The notes under the pieces are model-generated. The model saw nothing but the letters and a program-made list of their open reading frames with translations. It was not told the DNA's origin and made no database searches. The translations under genes and the position numbers were made by a program. From Cryptomeria japonica (Eukaryota; Streptophyta; Pinopsida; Cupressales; Cupressaceae), in contig NC_081408.1 of the NCBI RefSeq assembly GCF_030272615.1, positions 202,640,341 through 202,704,340 of the forward strand: a stretch of 64,000 nt of DNA, read 5' to 3'. Positions 44,985 to 56,435 of this stretch are shown here, piece by piece (positions within the stretch are counted from its first letter, which is position 1; every line of letters begins with the position of its first letter).

Positions 44985-46483
44985 TGATAGTTCTGATACT
45001 TAATATAAGTACAGATCCAATAGCCAACAAGATGAGAGAGGGGGGTGAATCATACAAACTTAATCATCCATAAAAACATCAGATTCAACCTCGGTAACAT
45101 ATATATCAGTCATATAACCAGAAACTATCAAACATGCAAACTCCAAAGCATATGAACAATATAAACCTCATAACACTAGATTTAACATGGAAACCCAAAT
45201 AGGGAAAAACCACTGTGGGATTTTGGACCCACCAAGAAATATACTCTTCTAGAGTATGCTCGGTTAAAAGAAAATCCTGTTAAAGATTACAAACACATTA
45301 CTAGATGTGACCCGGTTAAGGGATTTCCCTCAGATCTGTTAGAATCTTCACTTTGTTAGAGGTGACCTTGTCAAAGGATTTCAAACACTCAATCAGAATG
45401 TCACCTTGTTAGAAGATTTACATATAAGACTATTAAGTCCACTTGGTTAAGAGATTTCTTGACACTGTCACAAAATAATAGTAATACAATCTATCTGTAA
45501 CTTCACATCTAAAATGCTAAAGCAGATTCCTATTTGTTCAATACAATCTAGACATAGAACTAATCTTGTCTATCTGTTGGGCATCAATACTCTATTATTC
45601 TAACAGGTCTTCAAGCTTCCGTGCTCAGTAATCACTATGTAGCATCCCTATGCATACACTTGCCCGCATACATTGTTTATCAACACTTTCCTATTTATAA
45701 ACAATCTTCTAACCACTTAATCTCCTTGATCACATTTCCCATGATCAATCATAACCATCAGATCTTCAATCTTGTCTAGGTTCATTGTATCTTTCGATCT
45801 GAAAATGTTTTACCCCACCTTGGAACTTTCACATTCACCTTGGAACTTGTGTTAGGGTAATGCGGTTCAATTTGAGTTGTAGATCTTCTTGTCGACTTTC
45901 CATTGCCTTATATTTGTTTAACAAACTTCTTCCACAGCTTGCCAATCATTGATCCACTCTAGCTCATCAACTTCTTTCATTAAATATCACATGTAAACAT
46001 TTAATTCATTCTATTCTAGCTCGGTTACAACTTGGTGAATAGTAAACTTCACTTGGTAGACATTCTGTCTTCATTAACCGACTGTGATAACCTTAGGGTT
46101 TACCGACTAGGTTCCTTAGGGTTTATTGACTAGGTTCTTTGCTTGATAACATAGTATAGTATTAACTTTTACACTTTACAACATATGTATGATGTTTAAA
46201 CAATCTAAAACATCAAGATCTCATCATTGTTTGACTCGGTAGAGTTGCCCATTGAATAACTTATCCCCTTATTCATCATATTCTTTTATGTGTCTTTACC
46301 AACTCCTTTATAATATTCATATCATATTTCTCAAGATATGATAACATCATACTGAATTAGAAAATCAATTTCTTGACATCAATGACAAAATAATAATATC
46401 AAGATAGTAAAACATCTTTAATCAGTTATGTCCATAATCATCAACAACCTTCGCAATGTCCTTATAATGTAATATTGCCAACA
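44985..46483 (-). repeat. 5' LTR of J
   Basis: 1499 bp, collinear with 38806-40294; minus strand TGTTGGCAAT..CTATCA. Contains a short duplication around 46096-46140 (GGTTTACCGACTAGGTTC type) that is absent from the 3' copy. TATA-like GTTTATAAATAGG (minus) at about 45690-45703. Confidence 0.9.
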
Positions 46484-49400
46484 TGGTTCAGTCCATGAAC
46501 AGTGTTGCCAAAATAAAGGAAGTTGTGCCCAAGTATTCTCGCCTACAAATTGGTGATGGTTTGTATGAAAAAGGATGTTGGCTAAGAGATCCCTAGATAG
46601 GCATGTCTTGTCTAGGTTTGTTCAGGGTAGGGTTTAGTCAACAAAATGCACTTGCTCCTACAAACAACTTATGGGAATTAGATGTACGGAAATTGGTGGT
46701 CCCTGGAATCTTTATGGATATTGACTTGCTGACCCAAATTATGAAGAACTATGACCCTATCACCAGGATTGTGAGGAATATAAGTGAAGGCCCTCTAATT
46801 GAAATTACAACTGAAGAGGTTAGAAAGGTACTCCTGCTAAATGAATCCTCAAGTTTTTTAGAGCCTATTGATTTTGAAATGCTAAACAAGGTTTATGATG
46901 CTCAGAAGGACCATGTTAGAAATGGACCCATGAGGGAATTCTTTGCAAATATAGGAGGGCTAATATTGGTAGGGCCTAGTATAGTTGAACCTTTCCCTAT
47001 GAATTTCTTCACTTTAAGGGCTAAAGGAGTATACTAGTCTCTATGTCAGATATTTGGAGAAGATGCAGAAAATACTATGCCCACTCACTACATGCTCATG
47101 ATGGAACAAATTCTTAATTCAACTATAGCAGTAGCTTATAACTTTGCACCCTATCTTGCAAATGTGATCCATGAGGGTTTGGTTAGGATCAATAATACCA
47201 AAGTGGATAGACCTTTTGGCTGGTATTCTATGTTAATGCACATGTTCTTGTTCAAGGGTGCAAAATATTTTACAAAGGATATGGACCTATTGAGAGTAAA
47301 GGATGGTGAAGACATGCTCGTGCAATTATGGACTGCAAATCTATCTTGGGATAGAGAAGATGCTAGTTATCTAAAATTTGATAGATGTTTTGCATCAAAG
47401 CTAAGAATTATTTTGTCTCAAGAGAACCCCAAGATCCAAAATGTTTTGCATGAATTCATTAGACCCAAGGAGTTTGTAGAGGACATTAAAATTGTGCATA
47501 ATTGGGGTGATATAATTCTATATCTTGGTTCTACTATTTTTAGGGTATATGGATTCAAAGGAACTCCTTACTTGCTCCCTTATCAGGTCCCCTTGAAAAA
47601 AGCTATTGCTAAGATCATAACATAGATTGAGGGTCTGCAGGAAGCAAAATTGACAAATAAGGGTAGAGGAACAATTTTTCCAATTGTTACTATGACACAT
47701 TAATTTGTTATTACCAAACGAGGTTGGTTAAATTTTGAGAAATTCTTCAAGCCATACAAATTACCAATAGGTATTGCAAGTTTTGCTGATCTTGAAGATT
47801 TATTCAATGGTATATTTAGAAAGAAGGTCAAGTGTGGGGCCAAAGTTCATCAGTTCCACTTCCATAAAGACTTAATAAGAAATAAGTTTAATTTGGCAGA
47901 GCAAGAGGTGAGAAAAGAAAAATGGTTAGTATTTAAGAAAACTCTTGACTTTGTCCAACATTTTGATATAAACTATGATCCATTGAAGAGTTTCCACCCA
48001 TTTGGAGAAAAGATAAATTTTTTGATAGATTATTTTGAGGATGCTATGCAAACTTTGAATGAGAAGAAAGATGTAGTGATAAAGGCAGATCCTGAAAAGG
48101 CCAAGCTCATCTTGACTAAACCCATTTTTGCTAAGATTGTTCCCCCTAGAGAGTATGTAATGTACAAGAAATCAGGCTATAATGTGGTGATGCCTAGGAG
48201 GGATGGACCTTCCACATCAAAGGGAAAAAGGCCAATGGAGCATGTTCCTAAGTCCCAAACCTCCCCAAAGAGACATAGATTGGAGGAAGAGGCACAAACA
48301 AGTGAAGCCATGTATTCACCTTCCCAATCCTCATTACATATAGGTAATGAGTAGGTTGTTGCTGAGCAACTAATGCAATTAGGAAGGCTGGGGGAAATTT
48401 CTTTTACCTATGGAGAGTTGTAGGAAGGAATGACAGAAGAGCCAGCAGGTGCTAAGATGGATCTAACTATTAAGGAATTTGCTGGAAGGGAATTGGATCC
48501 GATTATAAAATAGGCTAGTAATGAATTCTTGGTTGACGACAATTTTGTGAAGTCAGGAGCCTTTTTACAATTTGTTTGGAGAAAGCACATGGATCAGCTC
48601 AAGGAAAGATGTGAAAAAAGAAAAATTGAACAATCAAATAAAGATCCATCTATTATTGAGGCATAAATAAAGAAAGAAATGCTAAAGGAAATTGAGGTAA
48701 TTACCCTAGAGGAGAGAAGGAAATTGATTGAAGATGCTGGAGTGCTAATTCTCCTCGAATGGGATATAGCAAATGCTGTAATTTTTGATGCAGTGAGAAA
48801 AGAAACAAAACCCTTGGAGGGAATAAATTATAGTAATGATCATGTAGCTCTAGTAATGTGGTCACTTAAAAGAGAAGAGAATAGTAGAAGGGGAGAATCC
48901 TCAAGATCTGACTACTCAGGGGGCATGATAGCAAAGAGAGTCAGAGATACAGGGGTAATTGATGCTTCTAGCATGACTTTAGAGCTTTCTATTTGGAATG
49001 GTAGTGGTTGAGAAGGTGGCAAAAGGGAAAGCTGATCTTCAAGTGAAATTAGAAGTATTCCTCAAGGCCTATAATGAAGCAAAGCTTGAAATAGCTTCTA
49101 AAGACAACACCATTGCAAAGTTGAAAGGTAAATTGGAGGGACAACAACAAAAGGGTGAGTCTTGTCAACTAATGATTGCTTCCTCTCCTACTAGGTCCCT
49201 TCCTTCCAGTCCCATTTTTGAATTTCCTCCTTCCCTCATGACTCCTGGCTTCCAGTCAACAAAAAGTGTTCAAGATGAGATCGAAAAATTGAAACAGGCT
49301 CAATCAATTTTTGTAAATAAATATGAAGAAAAGGTCAGAGGTACCATTGTGAAATTTTTTGATACTGTTAAGGCAACAATTATTTATATAAATATGAAAA

Positions 49401-49903
49401 GAATAATGACTCTTTTGGTTTCTTTAAAGGAGGATAAGGCTACTTTGGAGCTAGTTTTGGACAAATGGATTTCCAGAGAGGTGGACTTAGAGTCCATATA
49501 TTCATTATCCCTAGAAGAAGCAAGTGTTGATGATACAATCAAATATACTTATAAACTAGTAAAAGATTTGTCCAGGTTTGTAACAAAAGGAGTAAATATT
49601 GAAAGAAGGGCAAATCTATTCCGAAAGGAATATGGAAATGAAAATTTTGATTTGTATCCTGGAGGCTTCTTAAGTGCAAATAAAATTAAAGACAAGGAAG
49701 TGTGGATTGACGAGCTAGATCATAGGCCATCTCAAAGAATAAATAATATTATAAATATGGATGATACATCTTTGTTTATTCAAACTATTGAAGAAATTGA
49801 AAAGGTAAAATCACATTTTAGCATTTTGGAGAAGGAGGTTAAACAACTAAGGGTGACATGGAAAGGTTTAAATAAAAAAAAGCTTAAAAGTATTAGTTTT
49901 TGA
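46484..49903 (+). pseudogene. ORF K, extra retroelement ORF of unknown function (main part)
   Basis: One frame (codon starts congruent to 1 mod 3) runs from the J junction to about 48990, with stops at about 46594, 47035, 47623, 47701, 48352, 48421, 48511 and 48664. A one-base shift near 48990 then leads into an open 301-codon frame ending at 49903. With the 27 codons at 38725 it makes about 1160 codons. Layout: N-terminal globular part to about 48160; charged, low-complexity region (about 48200-48330); helical part (LIEDAGVLILLEWDIANAV); coiled coil; S/P linker (SPTRSLPSSPIFEFPPS, about 49188-49230); C-terminal coiled coil ending VTWKGLNKKKLKS. The second half matches K1 at 1-1715. No catalytic motif, signal peptide or membrane segment was seen, so I do not call it env. 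Confidence 0.6.
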
Positions 49904-50056
49904 TGTGGAGGTCTACCCAAACTCCTAATGACAATCACAAACAAGGTTAGGCTAGTGACCCCCTAACTACACACAAGGGTCCTGCAAGGAAGGACTCTAC
50001 ACCTTGGCTGAAACTACAAACTCATTCAATGTGCTTAGGCCTACTCAAGATGAGTA
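49904..50056 (+). other. Unassigned 153-bp segment between K and L
   Basis: Homology between K and K1 ends just before here, and L begins at 50057. The segment starts TGATGTGGAGGTCTACCC, has no coding frame and no copy elsewhere in the window that I noticed. It may be a truncated piece of another element. Confidence 0.3.
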
Positions 50057-51008
50057 TGTTGGTATTTTGGTATGGTTTTGTCATTGATTTCAACACCTAT
50101 CAACACTTATCAACTCTGGCACCTTGGAGGATCAGCAATGTTCACCGACAAGCAAGTCACTTGTGCATAGTCACTGGTATCTGGTACACTCGTAGGATAT
50201 ATTGTTCACTAGCACTTGTAATGACATGGAAAACTTCTGGTTATGTCGAAGACATCCTTTGGACACCTTGTCTTGGATATTTGTTCATTGGCATATTCGT
50301 ATTTGCATATTTGTTGTTACCGGCAAATAGGTCCAGGTTATGCATCGGTAGACTTATCTATTCTAGATCAGCACATCACTCTTTGGAGATGATTTTGTTG
50401 TTATTGTAAATGCATTAAGCCAACATGTTGAATCAGATATTGCATTGGTTATTGATTTACTTGTAATTGTTTTATTGTAATATCTTTTAGAGCCGACCTA
50501 CTAAAATTGGTCTTAGGTTATGGTATATATGTAAGATCTTATTTGTAAGATTGATATGCGATAGGGATAAGGAATTATAAGAAGGTATATGTGAGAATAA
50601 GAAGAGCTATACATGCAGACATCATTTGAAGGTGAAGCAAGGTATTTGTAAAGACAATCAAAACTACACCGGTACTGAATCCATCATATGAAGATGCTAT
50701 TTTGAGTAGTACATTCTTATTGGATTTAACCATCTAATTGTAGTCAATGTGACTCCTATTTGTGTTTGAGTAGTGAGCTCTAGGAACTTGGCCTTTTTGC
50801 ATGTGTAGACCCCATTTGTATACACATACTATCTACAGTAGTATCATCTGATTGTGGGTAAGGTTTCCCACTGTGGGTTTTCCCCTTACAGGGTTTCCAC
50901 ATACAAATATTGGTGTTATGTGTTGTGGATGTTATTGTCTTTTTGTTTCATTCATTAATATTTACTAGTACTATAATTAACTAATAAAATGTCTATCGGG
51001 ACCTAACA
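50057..51008 (+). repeat. 5' LTR of L
   Basis: Starts TGTTGGTATTTTGG, ends CCTAACA; 952 bp. TATA-like GGTATATATGTAAG at about 50521-50534. Paired GTAAGG..CCTTAC around CCCACTGTGGG at about 50860-50888. Confidence 0.88.
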
Positions 51009-51023
51009 ATTGGTATCAGAGCC
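51009..51023 (+). promoter_or_regulatory. Primer binding site of L
   Basis: ATTGGTATCAGAGCC, initiator tRNA-Met type, directly after the LTR. Confidence 0.88.
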
Positions 51024-51065
51024 TAGTCCTCCTTTTGCAGAAGTTTAACAGCTTGAGGAGATCCA

Positions 51066-52148
51066 ATGTCTACTAACTATTTCAAGAAGGACAGTCCCAA
51101 ACTTGATGGAACCAACTATGGCATATGGAAGATCAGAATGGAGACACATCTAAATTGTATTGGAAATGTCATCTAGGATGTTACAAAGAATGGCTATACA
51201 ACTCCTGCAACCAGTCAGCCTAATCCACCTACCTTAGGAAAAGATGAAGAAAAAGATTGCAAAGCAAGAGAAGCACTTTTGAGCACATTAACAGATCAAC
51301 AAATCATGGGATTATCAAATAGGTCTACTACTAAAGCTATTTGGGATGATTTGGAAACATTGAATGAAGGAGATTCCATAGTCAAAATTGCAAAACTTGA
51401 AAGCTTCCGGGTCAGGTATGAAAATCTGAAAATAGAAGAAGATGAAAGGATTTTTTGCTTTTATGGCAAGAGTAAATGAAATTGTTTTGGTATTAAATGT
51501 TGTGGAGGAACCTTAAGTGAAGATGAAATTGTTTCAAAAGTTTTAAGAGGATTTCCATTGGAATATAAAATGAAAGTTACTGCTATAAATGAGTTGAGAA
51601 CAATGCCTAATACATCAGTAACTAGGGATGCATTGATTGGAAAACTTTCAGCTTTTGAAATTGGGGAATTTGGTCTTGTTGCTACTATAAAGACATATTT
51701 AGCTTTTAATGCATCAACATCATCTCCACCATCATTTGACAAGTCTGATTGGAAATCCTTTTATGCAAAAGAACTTGAGGAAAGTAGGAGAGAAAATGAA
51801 GAACTTGAAGAACTTGAAGCACTATTTGCAAGGAAAATGCCTAAAGGTCCAGTTGGAAGTAAGTATGAAGGTAAAGCACCCTTTAAATGTTTTAACTATA
51901 ACAAGATTGGTCATATGGCTTCAAGATGCCCTGATAGACATGATAGACTAAGAGAAGAAGCTAGAAGAACATACAAGCCTAGCCCTAAATATCAGAGATA
52001 CAAATTTGAGAAGAATAAAGATAAATCTTGTTATCTTGCTGATGAAAGAGTCATTGATGATTCTGATGAAGATTCGACAAGAAATGGATGGGTTTTTGTT
52101 GCTATAACAGAAGATCAACTGACACCTACTTTTCAACTAGTAGAATAG
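51066..52148 (+). pseudogene. Copia gag of L
   Basis: ATG 51066 (MSTNYFKKDSPKLDGTNYG) begins a typical copia gag; TAG at about 51174, then ALLSTLTDQQIMGLSNRSTT and KAIWDDLETLNEGDSIVKIA. A frame break near 51470 leads to the 51558-52148 frame with KVTAINELRTMPNTSV and the zinc knuckle CFNYNKIGHMASRC, whose second Cys is Tyr. C-terminal part is basic then acidic. Confidence 0.85.
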
Positions 52149-53341
52149 GCCTTGGTAGCTAAAGTTGAAGTTAAGGATGAATGGATCATTGATTTAGGAT
52201 GTTCACATCATATGACTGGTGATAAAGGTAAATTCTTGAACTTTTAGGAATATAATGGAGGTCTGGTAAGATTTGGAGATGATAAAGCTTGTTTGATCAA
52301 AAGAAAAGGTACTATATCTCTTGATGGCAAGCATAATACTGACAAAGTTTACTATGTAGAAGGTTTAAAGCATAATCTTTTGAGTGTTGGTCAATTAGTT
52401 GAAAAAGGATTTCAGTTACAATTAAAGAATGGTAAATGCAAAATAATGAATAAAATTGGTTTGGAAATTACAACCGGTAATCAAACTAGAGGTAACATCT
52501 TTCATTTGAATAATAGTGAAAAGACATGCTTGATTACACACATTGATGAAAGTTGGCTATGGCATAAGAGACTCTATCATGTAAATTTTGATTGCATGGT
52601 AAAAATTAGTATGACTAAGGTAGTTAGAGATTTACCTAAGATTGTCAAGCCTCACAATCCGGTATGTAAGGAATGTCAATTTGGAAAACAAGTTAGAGCA
52701 TCTTTTAAAGTATTCCAAAAGAATCAAATAATGCTCTTGACCTAATCCATAGTGATTTATGTGGTCTAGATAGAACTAAAAGTTTACAAGGTGATAGATA
52801 TTTCATGCTAATCATTGATGACTATTCTATAATGTGCTTGTTTACTTTTCTCAGAGAAAAATCAGAAGCACTTGGGAAGTTCAAACTATTTAAACCAATG
52901 GTAGAGAATGAAATCGGTAAGAAAATCAAATATTTGAGATTAGATCAAGGAGGAGAATTCACATCTAAGGAATTTAATACATTCTGCGAAGTGAATGGAA
53001 TAGGAAGACAGTTATCATCACCCCGGATAGCACAACAGAATGGAGTTGTAGAAAGGAAAAACAAAACTATCTTGGATGCAGCTAGAAGTATGTTATCTGA
53101 AGCAAATCTACCACATGTATATTGGAGAGAGGAAGTAAGCACACTGGTCTTTACATTCAACAAAGTTCACATCAAAGGAGAAACCGGTAAGACCCCTCAT
53201 GAACTATGGTTTGGTATTACTCCTACTCTTAAATATTTCGGAATATTTGGTACTAAATGCTATATTAGAAGAGATGAGTATATTGGAAAATTTGATGTTT
53301 TAACAAGAGATTGCATAAAATTGTTGAGAGTACAAATGTGA
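52149..53341 (+). pseudogene. Protease, GAG-pre-integrase and integrase of L
   Basis: Protease signature reads WIIDLGCSHHMTGDKGKF (Asp-Leu-Gly; Ser expected). VYYVEGLKHNLLSVGQL and LWHKRLYHVNFDCMVKIS are the pre-integrase blocks. The first integrase Asp (IHSDLCG region, about 52748-52765) is in another frame. Frame 52805-53341 has LRLDQGGEFTSKEFN (Asp 2) and QNGVVERKNKTILDAARSML (Glu 3), then GKTPHELWFGITPTLKYFGI. A segment seems deleted near 53310, where the linker begins early. Confidence 0.82.
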
Positions 53342-54564
53342 AGATTGATGAACAATTTAGAGGAACTTCAAGGTATATAGACTCTGAACTAGCAACAGAG
53401 ATACTGACAAATGAACCTACATTGAACCCATTGGTATAGAATGAAGATCTAGTTACATTGGTATCATCTGAAAAATTCCACTGTAACTAAGGAACAACAA
53501 CAAACAAAGATACCCCGGTATGTAAGACTGAATCACTCAGAAAATCAGATAATTGGGAACAAGTATCAAGGAGTTATGACAAGAGGAAGACCAACAAATG
53601 AAGAGGTATGTCTTATTTCTCAAATTGAACCATCATCAATTAATGAGGCATGTGAAGATAAACACTGGATTAAAGCTATGGAAGAGGAACTAGAACAAAT
53701 TGAGAAAAATAGCACATGGACATTAGTTCCCCGACCTAAAGACAAAAATGTGATTGGAACAAAATGGGTATTCAGATACAAACTTAATGAAGATTGTAAG
53801 GTAATTAGAAATAAAGCAAGACTAGTGTGTAAGGGATATTCTCAAAAAGAAGGAATTGATTATAATGAAACCTTTACACCGATAGCTAGAATTGAGGCAG
53901 TCAGATTATTCTTGGCTTTTGCAGCACACAAGAACTACAAAGTTAATCAAATGGATATTAAATGTGCATTTTTGAATGGAGATCTTGAAGAAGAAGTTTA
54001 CATTGAGCAACTTGATGGATTTTCTTTGATAGATAATAAAGATATGGTTTGCAGGTTAAGGAAAGTTGTATGGGTTGAAGCAAGCTCCAAGAGCTTGGTA
54101 TGCTAGATTGGCTAAATATCTTTTGAAGATTGGTTTTTCTAAAGGTAATGCTGACAACAACTTATACTATAAAGTGACTAATGATAACATTTTGGTTATA
54201 GAAGTTTATGTTGATGATATAATATTTGCAGGAGAAGATGAATTATGTAAAGACTTTTCTATTAAAATGCAGCATGAATTTGAAATGTCGATGATTGGAG
54301 AGATAAAATTATTTTTTAGATTGCAGATCTCACAGACTAATAAAGGTACATTCTTAAGTCAATCCAATTACTTGAAAGAGTTACTAAATAAATTTGGGAT
54401 GGAGAACTCTAAATTGGTAAGCACACCTATGACTACAAATGACAAATTATCACTAAGGGATGAATCCACACCTATCAATCTGAGTAAGTACAAATCTATG
54501 ATAGGAGGCCTACTGTATTTGACTCAAACAAGACCTGATATTATGAATGCATTTGTATTGTTTC
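53342..54564 (+). pseudogene. Copia reverse transcriptase of L, broken by insertion M
   Basis: Linker to about 53570, then frame 53576-54106: AMEEELEQIEKNSTWTLVPR, NVIGTKWVFRYKLNEDCKVI, YNETFTPIARIEAVRLFLAF and QMDIKCAFLNGDLEEEVYIE. One frameshift near 54070. Frame 54066-54569: YGLKQAPRAWYARLAKYLLK, the intact YVDDIIFAGEDE active site, MIGEIKLFFRLQISQTNKG and TQTRPDIMNA. M is inserted at 54565, a few codons after the last block. Confidence 0.88.
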
Positions 54565-55696
54565 TGTAAAGTAGAAAAAATTGAACCCTAGTCGTTCTTC
54601 CCTCCCCAACTCCAAGGAGAGAGAAGGGAGAGTCACTAGGGTTGATGGTTTTCACTTAGGGGAGACTTTACATTCAAAAGAGGGGTTGAAACCCACAAGA
54701 TCCAATCTCACGCAATGCAAGATTGGATTCTATATGAGTTTCAAGGGTTAAGACATCAAGGATACCCTCTTTTGTAAAGAATGTAGATAGAAAGATTGAA
54801 CTAGGAATACATGTAAAGTAGGAAAGATTCACTTATAAACAGAGATAGGGATATGGGATGAAGCTGCGGACCAGGAATTAGTAGTAAAATGTTGAGACGC
54901 TGCTATTTTGAAAATTTGAGCAAAAGTTGATGAGACGATGGTGCCCGGCGTGCACACGGTCCTCTGAAAAATCCGCGAAACGAAGGGGGATCTGTTCGTC
55001 TCTGCACAAGGATTCTAGATCTTCAATTATAGCCGCATACCTGCAACCTTGTTGTAAGAATGTTTGTATTCTTACATGCGAAGGTGTAATGTATGTAGTA
55101 TGTTGTATGTTGTATGTGATCTCCTCTTCAATGGTTGAATCCTTGTCTTGAATGCAACACTTAGCCTTGAATGGAGACTTAGAATGCTCAATTGCTTGAA
55201 GGAATGCTTGAATGCTTGAATGTTTGAATGTTCGAATATCGTTTCTGCGTCTTGCTCTTTCTTATTTCCTTTTTTCGACCTCCTCAAATGGGAGAGGAAA
55301 TGTAGTTTATATACTTGTCAATTAGGGCTGATAGATTGATTTTCCCGACCTTAGGCCGACCAGGAAACATTATTTTCCAATTTGCAAACTTAAAGACCCG
55401 AAGCCCCATAAGAGACCGGGCCCAAAATAGGGCTAGGGACTAGGGCGCTGGGTGCCATGGTCCTAGGGGACTAGGGTGCAAGGTGCCCTAGTCTTGAAGG
55501 ACCAGGGCGCTGGGCGCCATGGTCCCACCTCCAGGGACAGCAGGGTGCAAGGAGGATCAGGCCAGGGTGCTGAAAAATGCAGTTTTTGATGTCATGAACA
55601 AGTTTCGGGGTCTCCATTCAGGTTCCGTGTTGCATCACCATCGTGAAAAACCAAATGCAGTCGAAATTGCAAGTGTCACAATTTTAGGATGCTACA
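54565..55696 (-). repeat. 3' LTR of M (left copy)
   Basis: Plus strand TGTAAAGTAG..GATGCTACA. Contains the hairpin-like module at 54932-54962, an 8-bp tandem repeat (AATGCTTG type, four units, 55203-55234), a TATA-like AGTATATAAACTAC (minus strand, about 55301-55314) and three GC-rich modules from 55437. Confidence 0.92.
55437..55526 (-). repeat. Three GC-rich modules at 31-bp spacing in the M LTR
   Basis: Modules starting at 55437, 55468 and 55499, pattern GGACCAGGGCGCTGG..GCCATGGTCC, each an imperfect inverted repeat. Repeated at 61937, 61968 and 61999 in the other LTR. Confidence 0.75.
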
Positions 55697-56435
55697 TTTA
55701 GCCCCCACTTTAGCGGGAGTATAAGCGTATGCTCATACTTCCGGTAAAGTACAAGGAAACAACATTGAAAAACTTTCACCACGTCAAGGAGGCAAGATAC
55801 ACCAAGCCCCTAGTGGACTAAGGATCTTATGGCTTCAATTGATAACTAAAAGGGAAGATCATGAGGGAGAACCATGACTGTCAGTAGTAAGGTTCCCTCA
55901 CTATGAGTCATGCAAGAAAGATATCAAAACTTTTCAAGGCAAAGCTAAATTTGTCAAGAAATTTTCAAGTATCTTGAAAAGATATGGATGGGATGTATGC
56001 CCCCCTATGTTAAAGCGATCGCACATGCCTCATCGGGGGTGATTGCTTTAAGGTAGTGATACATATAAGAAATGAGAAAGGAGCACGTTATCACAAGGAT
56101 TTATCCCCCAAGTGTGAGATAAGCCCAAGGATAATAGACACAAAACACAAAGCACAAGGTGACTTCGCTTTCCTCGGGGTTAGTATGTTGTATGATAATT
56201 CATGTATATCATATGTATGTATGCATAATTGTTCTTCATTCCCCAATCAAGGAAGGTCACCTAGAAGAAGGGAACACATGTGTCTTTTGAGTCCACATGA
56301 GAGAGACCAAAAGAGATCTCAATGTTTTGCATCATCCTCAAGTAGACAACACTAAGGACAACAAGTAGCAAAATGAGAATAACACATAGAAGAAGTAACA
56401 CAAGAGAGGAGGAGAGAGTCTGCTATGCTAGTGAA
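55697..56435 (-). other. 3' untranslated region and PPT of M
   Basis: PPT at 55697-55710 (minus strand AAGTGGGGGCTAAA). No coding frame. A stem at 56010-56020 (TTAAAGCGATC) and 56041-56051 (GATTGCTTTAA) pairs at 10 of 11 with a 20-base loop. Confidence 0.65.

Larger units (their letters stand above)
38806..46483 (-). mobile_element. Complete Ty1/copia element J
   Basis: Flanked by the exact target duplication TGGTT (38801-38805 and 46484-46488). LTRs 38806-40294 (1489 bp) and 44985-46483 (1499 bp), PBS at 44971-44984, gag, protease, integrase, RT, RNase H, PPT. All domains are present in copia order with only a few stops each, the least damaged pol in the window. Confidence 0.93.
34351..50056 (+). 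mobile_element. Gypsy Tat/Athila-type element I with downstream extra ORF K, interrupted by J
   Basis: Pol remnant 34351-37446, untranslated region with diverged repeats, extra ORF K (38725-38805 and 46484-49903). That pol and K belong to one element is an inference from the same strand, their adjacency and the known habit of Tat/Athila elements to carry extra ORFs downstream of pol. No LTRs for it were identified. Confidence 0.5.

Noticed and set aside
46603-49903. Reading K as a retroviral envelope-like gene
   Set aside because: No signal peptide, transmembrane segment or cleavage-like site is visible; position alone is not enough.
55060-55120. Microsatellite-like TATGT runs as a CRISPR or satellite array
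   Set aside because: Short imperfect repeats inside the M LTR, present at the same place in both copies; no spacer structure.
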